Shown here one piece after another: positions 1 to 5,920 of a DNA stretch of 5,920 nt. The notes under the pieces are model-generated. The model searched no databases. It was not told where the DNA came from and saw only the letters and a list, made by a program, of their open reading frames with translations. Position 1 is the stretch's first letter; each line of letters starts with the position of its first letter. The DNA lies in assembly GCA_036584525.1 (NCBI GenBank), contig JAZHDG010000024.1, positions 1 through 5,920 of the forward strand. Reading direction: 5' to 3'. The DNA comes from UBA6181 sp016934015 (lineage in GTDB: Bacteria; Bacillota_I; Bacilli_A; Acholeplasmatales; Acholeplasmataceae). The position numbers and the translations under genes are program-made.

Positions 1-2
1 GC

Positions 3-74
3 CACAACTATTACGTGCTCGACGCGCCGGAAATTTCCGATGCCGAATACGACGACACCTATCGCAATTACTGA
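3..74 (+). pseudogene. ligA: Fragment of NAD-dependent DNA ligase (LigA) N-terminal domain, cut off on both sides
   Basis: Frame 3 from base 3 reads HNYYVLDAPEISDAEYD and then runs into TGA at 72-74. This is the hallmark of domain Ia of NAD-dependent DNA ligase, which binds the nicotinamide mononucleotide half of NAD. The paired tyrosines and the D, Y and D of the DAEYD segment correspond to E. coli Tyr22, Asp32, Tyr35 and Asp36. Only about 17-21 residues of a protein of roughly 670 are present; the adenylated lysine motif (KxDG) and all later domains are absent. The stretch is much richer in G/C (33 of the first 60 bases) than the following DNA, so it comes from a different genome or a very different region. 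The 5' side is cut by the window edge. Identification of the family is firm; whether the join is biological is doubtful. Confidence 0.85.
51..66. other. Junction between ligA-like DNA and the polysaccharide locus
   Basis: Ligase-like coding sense (frame 3) is convincing up to about base 53-56, and glycosyltransferase sense (frame 1) begins by about base 58. The two genes are in different frames, so this is a blunt switch and not a gene fusion. No insertion-sequence end, direct repeat or integrase site is visible at the switch. The exact crossover base cannot be fixed without homologues of both genes. Confidence 0.75.
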
Positions 75-741
75 CGTTCTATCAACTATGACAAAAGAAT
101 ATTATCACCTTAAGTACTATCCAGTCGCCATATATAATGGTGTTTTTATAGAAAAATTTCAAAACTCTGTCGACATTAAAGAGCGTGGAATTTCATTTGT
201 TTCGGTAGCTAATTTTTCTAAAAACAAGAATCAGATTTCTATTGTGAAAGCTGCGCTCCATTTAATTAATCACGGAGTTAATGTAGATGTTACTTTTTTG
301 GGGGAAGGAACCGAGTTTGAGAGTGTTAAAAATTTTGCTTCAAAAACCATTCAACCCAATGCCTTTAAATTCGAAGGAAGAGTTCAGAACGTAGCCGATT
401 ATTTAAAGAACTCAAAATGTCTTGTTATTCCATCTTATTATGAAGGCAATCCGCTTTCAATTCTTGAAGCAATGGCATCTGGGTTGGCTGTTATTGCGAC
501 AAACAATGGAGGCGCAAAAGACATAATAGAAGAAGGCATCAATGGTTTTCTTGTTAGCCCTGAGGATTCTTTCTCATTGATTTCAAGAATGAAACAAATA
601 GCATTAGATAAACAACTTTTGGAATTTATTTCAAAAAATAATTTACGTAAAGTGTTAGAATATGACATGAGTAATGTGGCGGTGAAGTATTTAGATTTAT
701 ATTCGTTAGGGAACCTTTATGTCAATGAAAAAAAAGAATAA
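58..741 (+). CDS. GT4-family glycosyltransferase, C-terminal half only (5'-truncated)
   Basis: This is the nucleotide-sugar-binding C-terminal domain of a GT-B fold, GT4-type retaining glycosyltransferase, which adds a sugar from an activated donor to a lipid-linked glycan at the cytoplasmic membrane face. Numbering from the ATG at 40, one sees the inter-domain segment IYNGV (31-35), the first strand of the C-terminal Rossmann fold at about 52-58, FLGEG (86-90), and the EX7E signature with Glu135 and Glu143 in YEGNPLSILE. AMASGLAVIATNNGG and a terminal GFLVSPED-type loop follow. The whole N-terminal acceptor-binding domain, about 150-180 residues in this family, is missing because the DNA upstream of about base 58 is foreign ligase sequence. 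Frame 1 is open to the window edge and has an ATG at 40, but residues 1-6 are out-of-frame ligase DNA, so that start is not genuine. The 3' end overlaps the next gene by 23 bases, indicating an operon. The sugar specificity cannot be told. Confidence 0.9.
   Translation, partial: PIAITDVLSTMTKEYYHLKYYPVAIYNGVFIEKFQNSVDIKERGISFVSVANFSKNKNQISIVKAALHLINHGVNVDVTFLGEGTEFESVKNFASKTIQPNAFKFEGRVQNVADYLKNSKCLVIPSYYEGNPLSILEAMASGLAVIATNNGGAKDIIEEGINGFLVSPEDSFSLISRMKQIALDKQLLEFISKNNLRKVLEYDMSNVAVKYLDLYSLGNLYVNEKKE
708..713 (+). promoter_or_regulatory. Ribosome binding site for the 406-residue membrane protein
   Basis: AGGGAA lies six bases before the ATG at 719, inside the end of the glycosyltransferase gene. 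It is the best Shine-Dalgarno match in the polysaccharide run and supports 719 over the in-frame ATG at 725. Its position inside the upstream gene fits translational coupling. Confidence 0.6.
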
Positions 742-1939
742 ATTTCATTCTAATTTGTGTCTCTTCGGAACATTTCTTTTGTTGGGTCTTCCTATTATAT
801 TGACATCAATAACAACCGGATTGTCGAATGAATCTTTTTTAAATGCAAAAATAAATGAGTTCATTGAGATGAATAATGGTGGAACACGTTATATAAATTC
901 AAGATTATCGAAAAGAAGTGATCAATCGTTGTATGACTATAATCAAGCCACAACGAAATTTGTCAATGATGTTAAAACAGATTTCTCCACATTTGCATCT
1001 TATACCACTTTTCAAATTGGTGATATCGATCGTTTTGAACTTTATAACACGTCTTTTGACATGAAGCACTTATCTAAAATTATGTTTTTGACTTATCGAT
1101 ATGATTTGAACAGAACTTATCTAGAATCATTGAAGTTGAGGCAATACAAAACGAGTGTTGATTCAAGATTTGTAAGTCCAGGTTTTGATTTTTCATTATA
1201 TATTTCCTCTACTTTTGCGGATCAAATTATTGAAAGCTCAAATGGAAGCTTATGTACCTATGACGATGTGCTGAATTTCGACTCGACTGGTTTTACCTTT
1301 CAAGTCAACACCAACGGTAAAACTTGGAAAGGTCACATTTTGAATATTTTGTTGATTGAGCCATCAAATTCGTTTTCGGACTCCATAAATGCTTATATGG
1401 GTAACTTTTCTTTATTTTATGGGCCCACAAATATAATCTTTGATGGATTCGAACAAGTTCTTAATTATGACTTTCTCCTAACAAAGCAGTCAATTAAAAA
1501 TAATCTTTCTTTTCTGAACACAGAATTTGGAAACAAAATCAAATTTTATGACGATGTTTTTTTTCCAAATCAGAGCATGGAATCAATTTATCATATTTTA
1601 ACTCAATCTCGGCCGAGTAACTCGTATGTGGTTCCTCTTCTTCTGGTGACACTCTTTGGTAGTGTAATTGTATTCTTTATGCTTTTTAAACCCAATAAAG
1701 AAAGGGCGTTTTTCTCTCGAAGCACCTCTGCTCATATAGTATTTTTGTTTTCATTTCATGTTTTTTATTATCTGTTTCTGAAAATATTGTCACTTTTTAA
1801 GAAAACATTTTTGTTTTCTAATATTTTATCTAATACATATTTTGGTATGTTCTCAGTTCTATTACTTTTGTTAGTTATTACTTATTTTTATATATATTTC
1901 TTGAAAGTAAAAAAGTATAGATATGAATGTGAAAGCTAA
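719..1939 (+). CDS. Unknown membrane protein with large external domain, MacB/FtsX-like topology
   Basis: I do not recognise this 406-residue protein at family level. It has a basic N-terminus (MSMKKKNK), a membrane segment at about 13-32, a long hydrophilic domain at about 33-300, and three membrane segments at about 302-323, 338-360 and 374-396, ending in a basic tail. The layout of one membrane segment, a large extracytoplasmic domain and three more segments is that of MacB/FtsX-type ABC permeases. Two stretches of the external domain also resemble MacB-type domains: LYISSTFADQII (160-171), and the segment at 181-212 containing NTNGKTWKGHIL. The usual conserved loop between the last membrane segments is not recognisable, and no ABC ATPase gene is in the window. 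It starts 23 bases before the end of the glycosyltransferase gene and overlaps the polymerase gene by 17 bases, so it is co-transcribed with polysaccharide genes. It might assist assembly, export or modification of the glycan, but that is inference. The start at 719 is supported by AGGGAA six bases upstream. Confidence 0.8.
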   Translation: MSMKKKNKFHSNLCLFGTFLLLGLPIILTSITTGLSNESFLNAKINEFIEMNNGGTRYINSRLSKRSDQSLYDYNQATTKFVNDVKTDFSTFASYTTFQIGDIDRFELYNTSFDMKHLSKIMFLTYRYDLNRTYLESLKLRQYKTSVDSRFVSPGFDFSLYISSTFADQIIESSNGSLCTYDDVLNFDSTGFTFQVNTNGKTWKGHILNILLIEPSNSFSDSINAYMGNFSLFYGPTNIIFDGFEQVLNYDFLLTKQSIKNNLSFLNTEFGNKIKFYDDVFFPNQSMESIYHILTQSRPSNSYVVPLLLVTLFGSVIVFFMLFKPNKERAFFSRSTSAHIVFLFSFHVFYYLFLKILSLFKKTFLFSNILSNTYFGMFSVLLLLLVITYFYIYFLKVKKYRYECES

Positions 1940-3179
1940 ACTTTTGATGGGAATCAAAAAAACACTAAGCGATTTTGTCTTCAAAGATAAAAGTTCAAAG
2001 AAAAGTTTTTTCGCAAATATAGTTAACTTACTATTTTTTATTACTGTTTCTTTGACCATTACTATTGGTCGGATTTATCCAATTCATTATATCGCAAATA
2101 TTCTATTTTTAATTATGTCGTTGGCTATGATGATTTATGTGTTTCTCTATAGTCGTTTTTTTATTGACCATTTTGTTGTTTTAATAATTATCTTTAACAT
2201 ACTAATTATATTTTCTGTTATTCTAAATAATTTTGCCCAAGAATCATTCACACTTAATTTATTGACACTTGGAATGTTACCAACGTATTACTATTTTTCT
2301 AGCTTTGATAATAATAGGAAAATAGCATTAAAATTTTTCACTCTAAGTTATGTGGTGTTCAACATCTTTTTTCTTATTATGTACTTTGAGGACTTTGTCT
2401 CACTAAATTTCTCGTATCGTTTAGGAGATAAAATTGCTAATCAAAATGATTTGGCGACCTATTTGGTTACTGCTCACTCGATTTATTTCTATTTGGTTCT
2501 AAAAAAAAATATATTTTATTTGCCACTACTGTTTTTAAACATCATAGAAATGATTGCTACGGGATCTAGATCAGGATTGATAAACATACTTATTATGTCG
2601 TTCATTGTCTTATTTCTGGTTTTTGGAAGGGCGAAAAGAAAGCAATTTATTATCATAAGTATTGTAGTCTTTGCTTTAGCATATCTTACCTTATATTTGC
2701 CTCTATTTAATGATTTACGTCTTCGCTTTCATAATTTGTTTATTTCATTGTTTACAAATAGTACTGTTGATGAATCTGTTTCTAATAGAATTAGTTTACT
2801 GCTTAATAGTGTAGAAGTTTTTTTGGAGAACCCATTTTTTGGAAAAGGAAGAGAATTTGCCTTTTACTCTACATTTGATGGTGGAGTAGCGCATAATACA
2901 TTTATAGAGATTGCCTCATCATATGGTGTTTTCTCTCTCATAATTTTTGTGGTTTTGTTTTTGCTTTCATTTTCACAATCAAATCATATCGACCCAAAAT
3001 TCAAGTTGATATTGGTCATTAGTTTTTTAATATTTTATCTAACTCTTTCTGGCCAAATGTATAAACCACCATATTTTGCTTTGCCAATTCTTACTGCGAT
3101 GCCGAGAAATAAACCCAGAATGATTCCTGTTAGCACTTCAATATCCCACCCTCTAACAAATGAGAACAATTATGAATAA
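1923..3179 (+). CDS. wzy: Wzy-type polysaccharide polymerase (O-antigen ligase/polymerase family)
   Basis: This is a 418-residue polytopic membrane protein with roughly ten to twelve hydrophobic segments between residues 31 and 390. The features typical of the Wzy/WaaL superfamily are visible: TGSRSG at 213-218 at the start of a membrane helix, a large external loop at about 263-330 with SNRI (287-290) and NPFFGKG (303-309), and AHNTFIEIASSYG (323-335) just before the next helix. Arg215, Arg289 and His324 are the likely functional residues by family analogy. The protein would join lipid-linked repeat units into polymer on the outer face of the membrane. Adjacency to a Wzx flippase favours polymerase over a WaaL ligase. 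Wzy sequences diverge strongly, so the substrate cannot be inferred. The ATG at 1923 overlaps the upstream gene by 17 bases and lacks a clear ribosome site; ATG at 1947, with GAAAG eleven bases upstream, is an alternative. A run of nine A at 2501-2509 encodes part of Leu-Lys-Lys-Asn at 193-196. Confidence 0.88.
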   Translation: MNVKAKLLMGIKKTLSDFVFKDKSSKKSFFANIVNLLFFITVSLTITIGRIYPIHYIANILFLIMSLAMMIYVFLYSRFFIDHFVVLIIIFNILIIFSVILNNFAQESFTLNLLTLGMLPTYYYFSSFDNNRKIALKFFTLSYVVFNIFFLIMYFEDFVSLNFSYRLGDKIANQNDLATYLVTAHSIYFYLVLKKNIFYLPLLFLNIIEMIATGSRSGLINILIMSFIVLFLVFGRAKRKQFIIISIVVFALAYLTLYLPLFNDLRLRFHNLFISLFTNSTVDESVSNRISLLLNSVEVFLENPFFGKGREFAFYSTFDGGVAHNTFIEIASSYGVFSLIIFVVLFLLSFSQSNHIDPKFKLILVISFLIFYLTLSGQMYKPPYFALPILTAMPRNKPRMIPVSTSISHPLTNENNYE

Positions 3180-4581
3180 GCTGGCTCTTAAGAGCGTTTT
3201 ATTGGTGGTGTTGAGCAACATCGTTAAATTGTTTGGTAGTATTATCGTTAGTTTTGTCATACCAAGATTGCTTGGAATTATGGACTATGGATTTTACAAA
3301 ATATTTGCTCTATATTCAACATATTTTGCCCTTACTCATCTTGGGTTTGTCGATGGTATATATTTGAAATATGGTGGAAAAAAAATCTCGGATTTAAAAG
3401 AAAATGATTTCAGATCGTATTTTAAGTTTTTTTTACTCCTTCAATTTACATTACTAATTTGCGGCACAACTCTAAGTCTTTTCGCAATCAGTAGTGATAG
3501 AAAACTAATATTTCTTCTCCTATTTATTAATACTTTTTTTATTAATATTAATAATTATTTTCAAATTTTGTCTCAGATGACTTCTCGATTCAAGGAGTTT
3601 ACTACAAGAACTATGTTCCAAACAGTTTTGACACTAATAGCGGTATTCATAGTTTATTATCTAAAAATTACCGATTACTATGTATATGTATCGTTGATTA
3701 TTAGTGTAAATTTGATAATTTTTATTTGGTATATCTATACATATAGGCAACTAATTTTTGGTCATAAAACAGCGTTTTTTGAGATTAAACACGATATTTT
3801 TAAGTTGTTTGTTTTGGGACTCCCATTGATGTTATCAAACATTGCCTCGACTTTTGTTTTGGCGACTGATAAACAGATAGTTGAAATATTTTTTTCGCTT
3901 GAGATATTTAGTGTCTATTCATTCGCCTACAGCATGTTAGCGATGATCACGGTTATGGTTTCTGCCATTTCTGTTGTTTTGTTTCCTGTTTTGAAGAAAT
4001 CCGAGGAGACAATTCCCAGCAATTATAGTCGCCTTAATGCTATTGTCATCTCACTAGTTTGTATAGGTTTAGTTGGTTATTTCCCATTAGTATTCATTAT
4101 ACATAAATTTTTACCTCAATATATTTTATCCGTTAAAATATTACGTATCGCTCTACCAGGACTTTTGCTTTCATCATCAATTACAGCGATAAAACATAAT
4201 TTTTTTAAGGTTAAGAACAAGAATATTGATTTTTTATTGATATCGATTTTATGTATTATCATAAGTGTCATACTTAATCTTCTTGCATATTTTTTATTCA
4301 AAGATGTTGTTTATATCGCAATTTCTTCTGTAATAGGAATGATTTTTTGGTATTTAATTTTGGAATTGTATTTAGTAAAGAATTTTCACGTTTCATGGCT
4401 TAGAAATGCATTAATGATATTTATTGGCTTAATCGGGTTTTATTCTATTACATCAATTCAATATTTCTACTTGTCATTTGCACTTTATTTTGTTTTTAGT
4501 TTTACTACAGTTATAATTTTTAATAAGAATAACGTTAAGTCTGTCTTAGGACTTTATAAAAGGATTAAACCAAAAGGGTGA
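3172..4581 (+). CDS. wzx: Wzx-type oligosaccharide flippase
   Basis: This is a member of the MOP/MATE-like polysaccharide transporter superfamily, which flips undecaprenyl-linked repeat units from the inner to the outer face of the cytoplasmic membrane. From the ATG at 3172 it has 469 residues, the usual length, with about twelve to fourteen hydrophobic segments along its whole length. The N-terminal signature is clear: PRLLGIMDYGFYKIF (31-45) between the first two helices, followed by LGFVDGIYLKYGG (57-69), a pattern well known in flippases of this family. An in-frame ATG at 3160 exists, but it has no ribosome site. The ATG at 3172 has GAGA six bases upstream and overlaps the polymerase stop by only eight bases, so I prefer it. 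It is the last gene of the polysaccharide run. A strong stem with a T-tract is not visible after the stop. Base composition is extremely AT-rich, for example 11 G/C in bases 4201-4260. Confidence 0.92.
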   Translation: MNKLALKSVLLVVLSNIVKLFGSIIVSFVIPRLLGIMDYGFYKIFALYSTYFALTHLGFVDGIYLKYGGKKISDLKENDFRSYFKFFLLLQFTLLICGTTLSLFAISSDRKLIFLLLFINTFFININNYFQILSQMTSRFKEFTTRTMFQTVLTLIAVFIVYYLKITDYYVYVSLIISVNLIIFIWYIYTYRQLIFGHKTAFFEIKHDIFKLFVLGLPLMLSNIASTFVLATDKQIVEIFFSLEIFSVYSFAYSMLAMITVMVSAISVVLFPVLKKSEETIPSNYSRLNAIVISLVCIGLVGYFPLVFIIHKFLPQYILSVKILRIALPGLLLSSSITAIKHNFFKVKNKNIDFLLISILCIIISVILNLLAYFLFKDVVYIAISSVIGMIFWYLILELYLVKNFHVSWLRNALMIFIGLIGFYSITSIQYFYLSFALYFVFSFTTVIIFNKNNVKSVLGLYKRIKPKG

Positions 4582-4778
4582 TTATAACCTTAGGTAGAAA
4601 TAGCACAGCTCATTGTGTTCGTTAGAACTTGTTTGCTGTCGTTTGGATTTCACACAGATATTTAAGTTAATATGTCCCACGATGACTAGCATCATAATGA
4701 TTCTCTTCAATCGGTAATGGTTTAATTGACTAACTTGTTTTGTGCTGAATGAATTTTCAAGTATTTGAATATAAAACT

Positions 4779-4808
4779 TTGCGACCCTTAATTACATATT
4801 CCTATGAT
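4779..4808 (+). promoter_or_regulatory. Candidate sigma-A-type promoter of the DUF1538 gene
   Basis: TTGCGA at 4779-4784 (four of six matches to TTGACA) and TATGAT at 4803-4808 (five of six to TATAAT) are separated by 18 bases. Transcription would start near 4815 and give a leader of about 50 bases that includes the palindrome before the start codon. A second candidate, TTGACT at 4726-4731, has only a poor -10 (ATGAAT at 4749-4754). In DNA this AT-rich such matches arise by chance, so confidence is limited. Confidence 0.35.
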
Positions 4809-4839
4809 ATTATTTCCTTCAAGCAATATGTTTTTTTTG

Positions 4840-4857
4840 TTACCATTATATTGGTAA
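4840..4857. repeat. Perfect 6-bp inverted repeat just upstream of the DUF1538 start codon
   Basis: TTACCA at 4840-4845 and TGGTAA at 4852-4857 flank a six-base AT-only spacer. Two further positions outward pair as well (4839/4858 as G-T, 4838/4859 as T-A). The right arm ends six bases before the ATG at 4864 and contains GGTAA, the only ribosome-site-like sequence there. It could be a repressor operator or an RNA hairpin that hides the ribosome site; the sequence alone cannot separate these. Confidence 0.45.
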
Positions 4858-4863
4858 TACTTT

Positions 4864-5920
4864 ATGATAATAAAAATATCGTCTATTTTAAAGCAATCAA
4901 TTCTATCTATAGGACCATTAACATTTATGGTCATTCTTTTTCAATCTACAGGTTTGGTTCAAATTGGAAATGTTGATTTGATAAAGCTTGGAATAGCTAC
5001 TCTTTTTTTAATTTTTGGAATGTCGATGTTCAATATTGGTGTCAATGCCTCTGTTATTACTATGGGTGAACTCTTAGGATCTTCTCTTACTAAAATTAAA
5101 CGATTAGTTGTCATTATGCTTATACTCTTTTCAATTGGATTTCTTGTTACAGCTGCCGAGCCATCAGTGGCAATTCTAGCAAGACAGGTTCCAATAGGAG
5201 ATTTAATATTCATAACATTTGTCAGTGTTGGGGCTGGGTTATTTTTAATTATCGGCGTTATTAGAATATTGTTTAATAGACCAATCAATACTCTTTTAAT
5301 GGTTGGGTATCTCATAGTCTTCGTCCTTATTTCATTTGCGGATGCAGGTTATATTCCTATGGCCTTTGACTCAAGTGCGGTTACCACAGGATTAATGACA
5401 GTTCCCTTTATCTTAGCTATAGGTAAAGGTTTAGCGGCTTCCCACGGAAACAAAAACAATCAAAATGATAGTTTTGGTCTTGTAGGTCTAGTTTGTATTG
5501 GTCCAATTATCTTTGTTTTATTAATGGGTATTATTGCGGGAACATCACCTGAAGTAGTCACTAGCGACACAATGCCTGCCACGAGTATGTTAATGCAACT
5601 GATGAACGGCATTGGTACAACCGCACTTAGTGTTTTAATTATTTTAGTTCCACTATTACTATTCTTTTACTTTTATCAACTCTTACTTATCAAATTGACT
5701 AGAAAGAGATTGATTCGAATCTTAGTTGGTTCAGTTTGGTTGTTCTTAGGGATGGTATTATTCCTTGCAGGTGCAAACTTTGGCTTTATTAGCGCGGGTA
5801 ACTCCTTTGGACAATCATTAAACAATATTGATAGTGTTGTCATAGTACTTATCATCGTCTCAGTCATTGGCGCCTCAAGTGTTGTCGCAGAACCTAGTGT
5901 TCATATCATGGGAGAACAAG
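4864..5920 (+). CDS. DUF1538 (UmpAB-type) membrane transport protein, 3' end beyond the window
   Basis: 352 codons of a polytopic membrane protein are present and the frame is still open at the window end. The DUF1538 family is recognised from three parts: a first unit ending in AEPSV (98-102) then ILARQ; a middle block FDSSAVTTGLMTVPF (168-182) followed by a glycine-rich helix; and a second unit ending in AEPSV (342-346) then HIMGEQ. The first and second units align without gaps over 64 residues (45-108 against 289-352) with 23 identities, so the protein is an internal duplication. From memory, the two-gene homologue UmpAB of a Halomonas was reported to act as a Na+(Li+,K+)/H+ antiporter; here both halves are in one chain. 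Glu99 and Glu343, in the duplicated motif, are plausible ion-coupling residues (inference). The ATG at 4864 is the only start that keeps the first helix, because a stop in the same frame sits at 4855-4857. The ribosome site is weak. G/C content is visibly higher than in the polysaccharide genes. Confidence 0.9.
   Translation, partial: MIIKISSILKQSILSIGPLTFMVILFQSTGLVQIGNVDLIKLGIATLFLIFGMSMFNIGVNASVITMGELLGSSLTKIKRLVVIMLILFSIGFLVTAAEPSVAILARQVPIGDLIFITFVSVGAGLFLIIGVIRILFNRPINTLLMVGYLIVFVLISFADAGYIPMAFDSSAVTTGLMTVPFILAIGKGLAASHGNKNNQNDSFGLVGLVCIGPIIFVLLMGIIAGTSPEVVTSDTMPATSMLMQLMNGIGTTALSVLIILVPLLLFFYFYQLLLIKLTRKRLIRILVGSVWLFLGMVLFLAGANFGFISAGNSFGQSLNNIDSVVIVLIIVSVIGASSVVAEPSVHIMGEQ

Larger units (their letters stand above)
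4582..4863. other. Intergenic region between the polysaccharide genes and the DUF1538 gene
   Basis: No convincing gene is present in these 282 bases. A 75-codon open frame from 4749 ends inside the next gene, and its last third is an out-of-frame reading of that gene. A weak stem (AGCACA 4602-4607 with TGTGTT 4614-4619, one G-T pair) lacks a T-tract and is unlikely to be an intrinsic terminator. The 3' part contains a plausible promoter and a palindrome described separately. The gap is the first real break after three overlapping gene joins and coincides with a shift in base composition. Confidence 0.7.

Noticed and set aside
438..668. 76-codon open frame on the - strand within the glycosyltransferase gene
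   Set aside because: It is the reverse of the conserved EX7E region and has no independent coding signal.
4602..4619. Possible terminator hairpin after wzx
   Set aside because: The stem is six pairs including a G-T pair, the loop is six bases, and no T-tract follows.
4691..4701. Short palindrome ATCAT-A-ATGAT in the intergenic region
   Set aside because: It is too short and too AT-rich to stand out from chance and has no positional relation to a promoter or gene start.
4726..4754. TTGACT -35-like box with ATGAAT 17 bases downstream
   Set aside because: The -35 is good but the -10 is poor; the TTGCGA/TATGAT pair closer to the gene is a better overall match.
4749..4976. 75-codon open frame on the + strand upstream of and into the DUF1538 gene
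   Set aside because: It has no ribosome site, its last third is an out-of-frame reading of the genuine DUF1538 N-terminus, and the DUF1538 protein already has a complete first helix from 4864, so it is not a frameshifted 5' end.
4959..5315. 118-codon open frame on the - strand
   Set aside because: It lies wholly opposite the well-supported DUF1538 coding sequence, has a low-complexity composition and no recognisable family.
1..5920. CRISPR array, tRNA or rRNA gene, insertion sequence ends, or TGA used as a sense codon
   Set aside because: No spaced direct repeats, cloverleaf-like segments, transposase frames or terminal inverted repeats were seen. The genes end cleanly at standard stops, including TGA for wzx, and use TGG for tryptophan.

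Overview
The window looks like the 3' part of a Wzx/Wzy-type surface-polysaccharide (capsule or exopolysaccharide) locus from a very AT-rich bacterium, followed by the start of an unrelated membrane-transport gene. All genes read on the + strand and use the standard code. The strong AT bias, short overlapping genes and protein styles suggest a low-GC Bacillota or Mycoplasmatota-like organism. No rRNA or tRNA is present to fix the taxonomy, so this is inference.

Bases 1 to about 60 are foreign to the rest. They have 33 G/C out of 60, and frame 3 encodes a piece of the N-terminal NMN-binding domain of NAD-dependent DNA ligase (LigA). Around bases 51-66 this switches, in a different frame, into the middle of a GT4-type glycosyltransferase. 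The glycosyltransferase therefore lacks its N-terminal Rossmann domain, and its apparent start codon at 40 lies in ligase-derived DNA. An assembly or amplification chimera is the likeliest explanation.

Bases 58-4581 form a tight four-gene run with overlapping ends: (1) the C-terminal half of a GT4 glycosyltransferase; (2) an unfamiliar 406-residue protein with one N-terminal membrane segment, a large external domain and three C-terminal membrane segments, a MacB/FtsX-like layout with no ATPase in view; (3) a Wzy-type O-antigen polymerase/ligase-family protein; (4) a Wzx-type flippase. In the usual pathway the glycosyltransferase builds a lipid-linked repeat unit, Wzx flips it across the membrane and Wzy polymerises it. 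The role of protein 2 is open.

Bases 4582-4863 are non-coding. They hold a plausible promoter and a perfect 6-bp palindrome immediately before the next start codon. From 4864 to the window end runs the first 352 codons of a DUF1538 (UmpAB-type) membrane protein with a visible internal duplication. Its base composition is clearly less AT-rich than the polysaccharide genes, so the edge of the polysaccharide locus probably lies in this gap.
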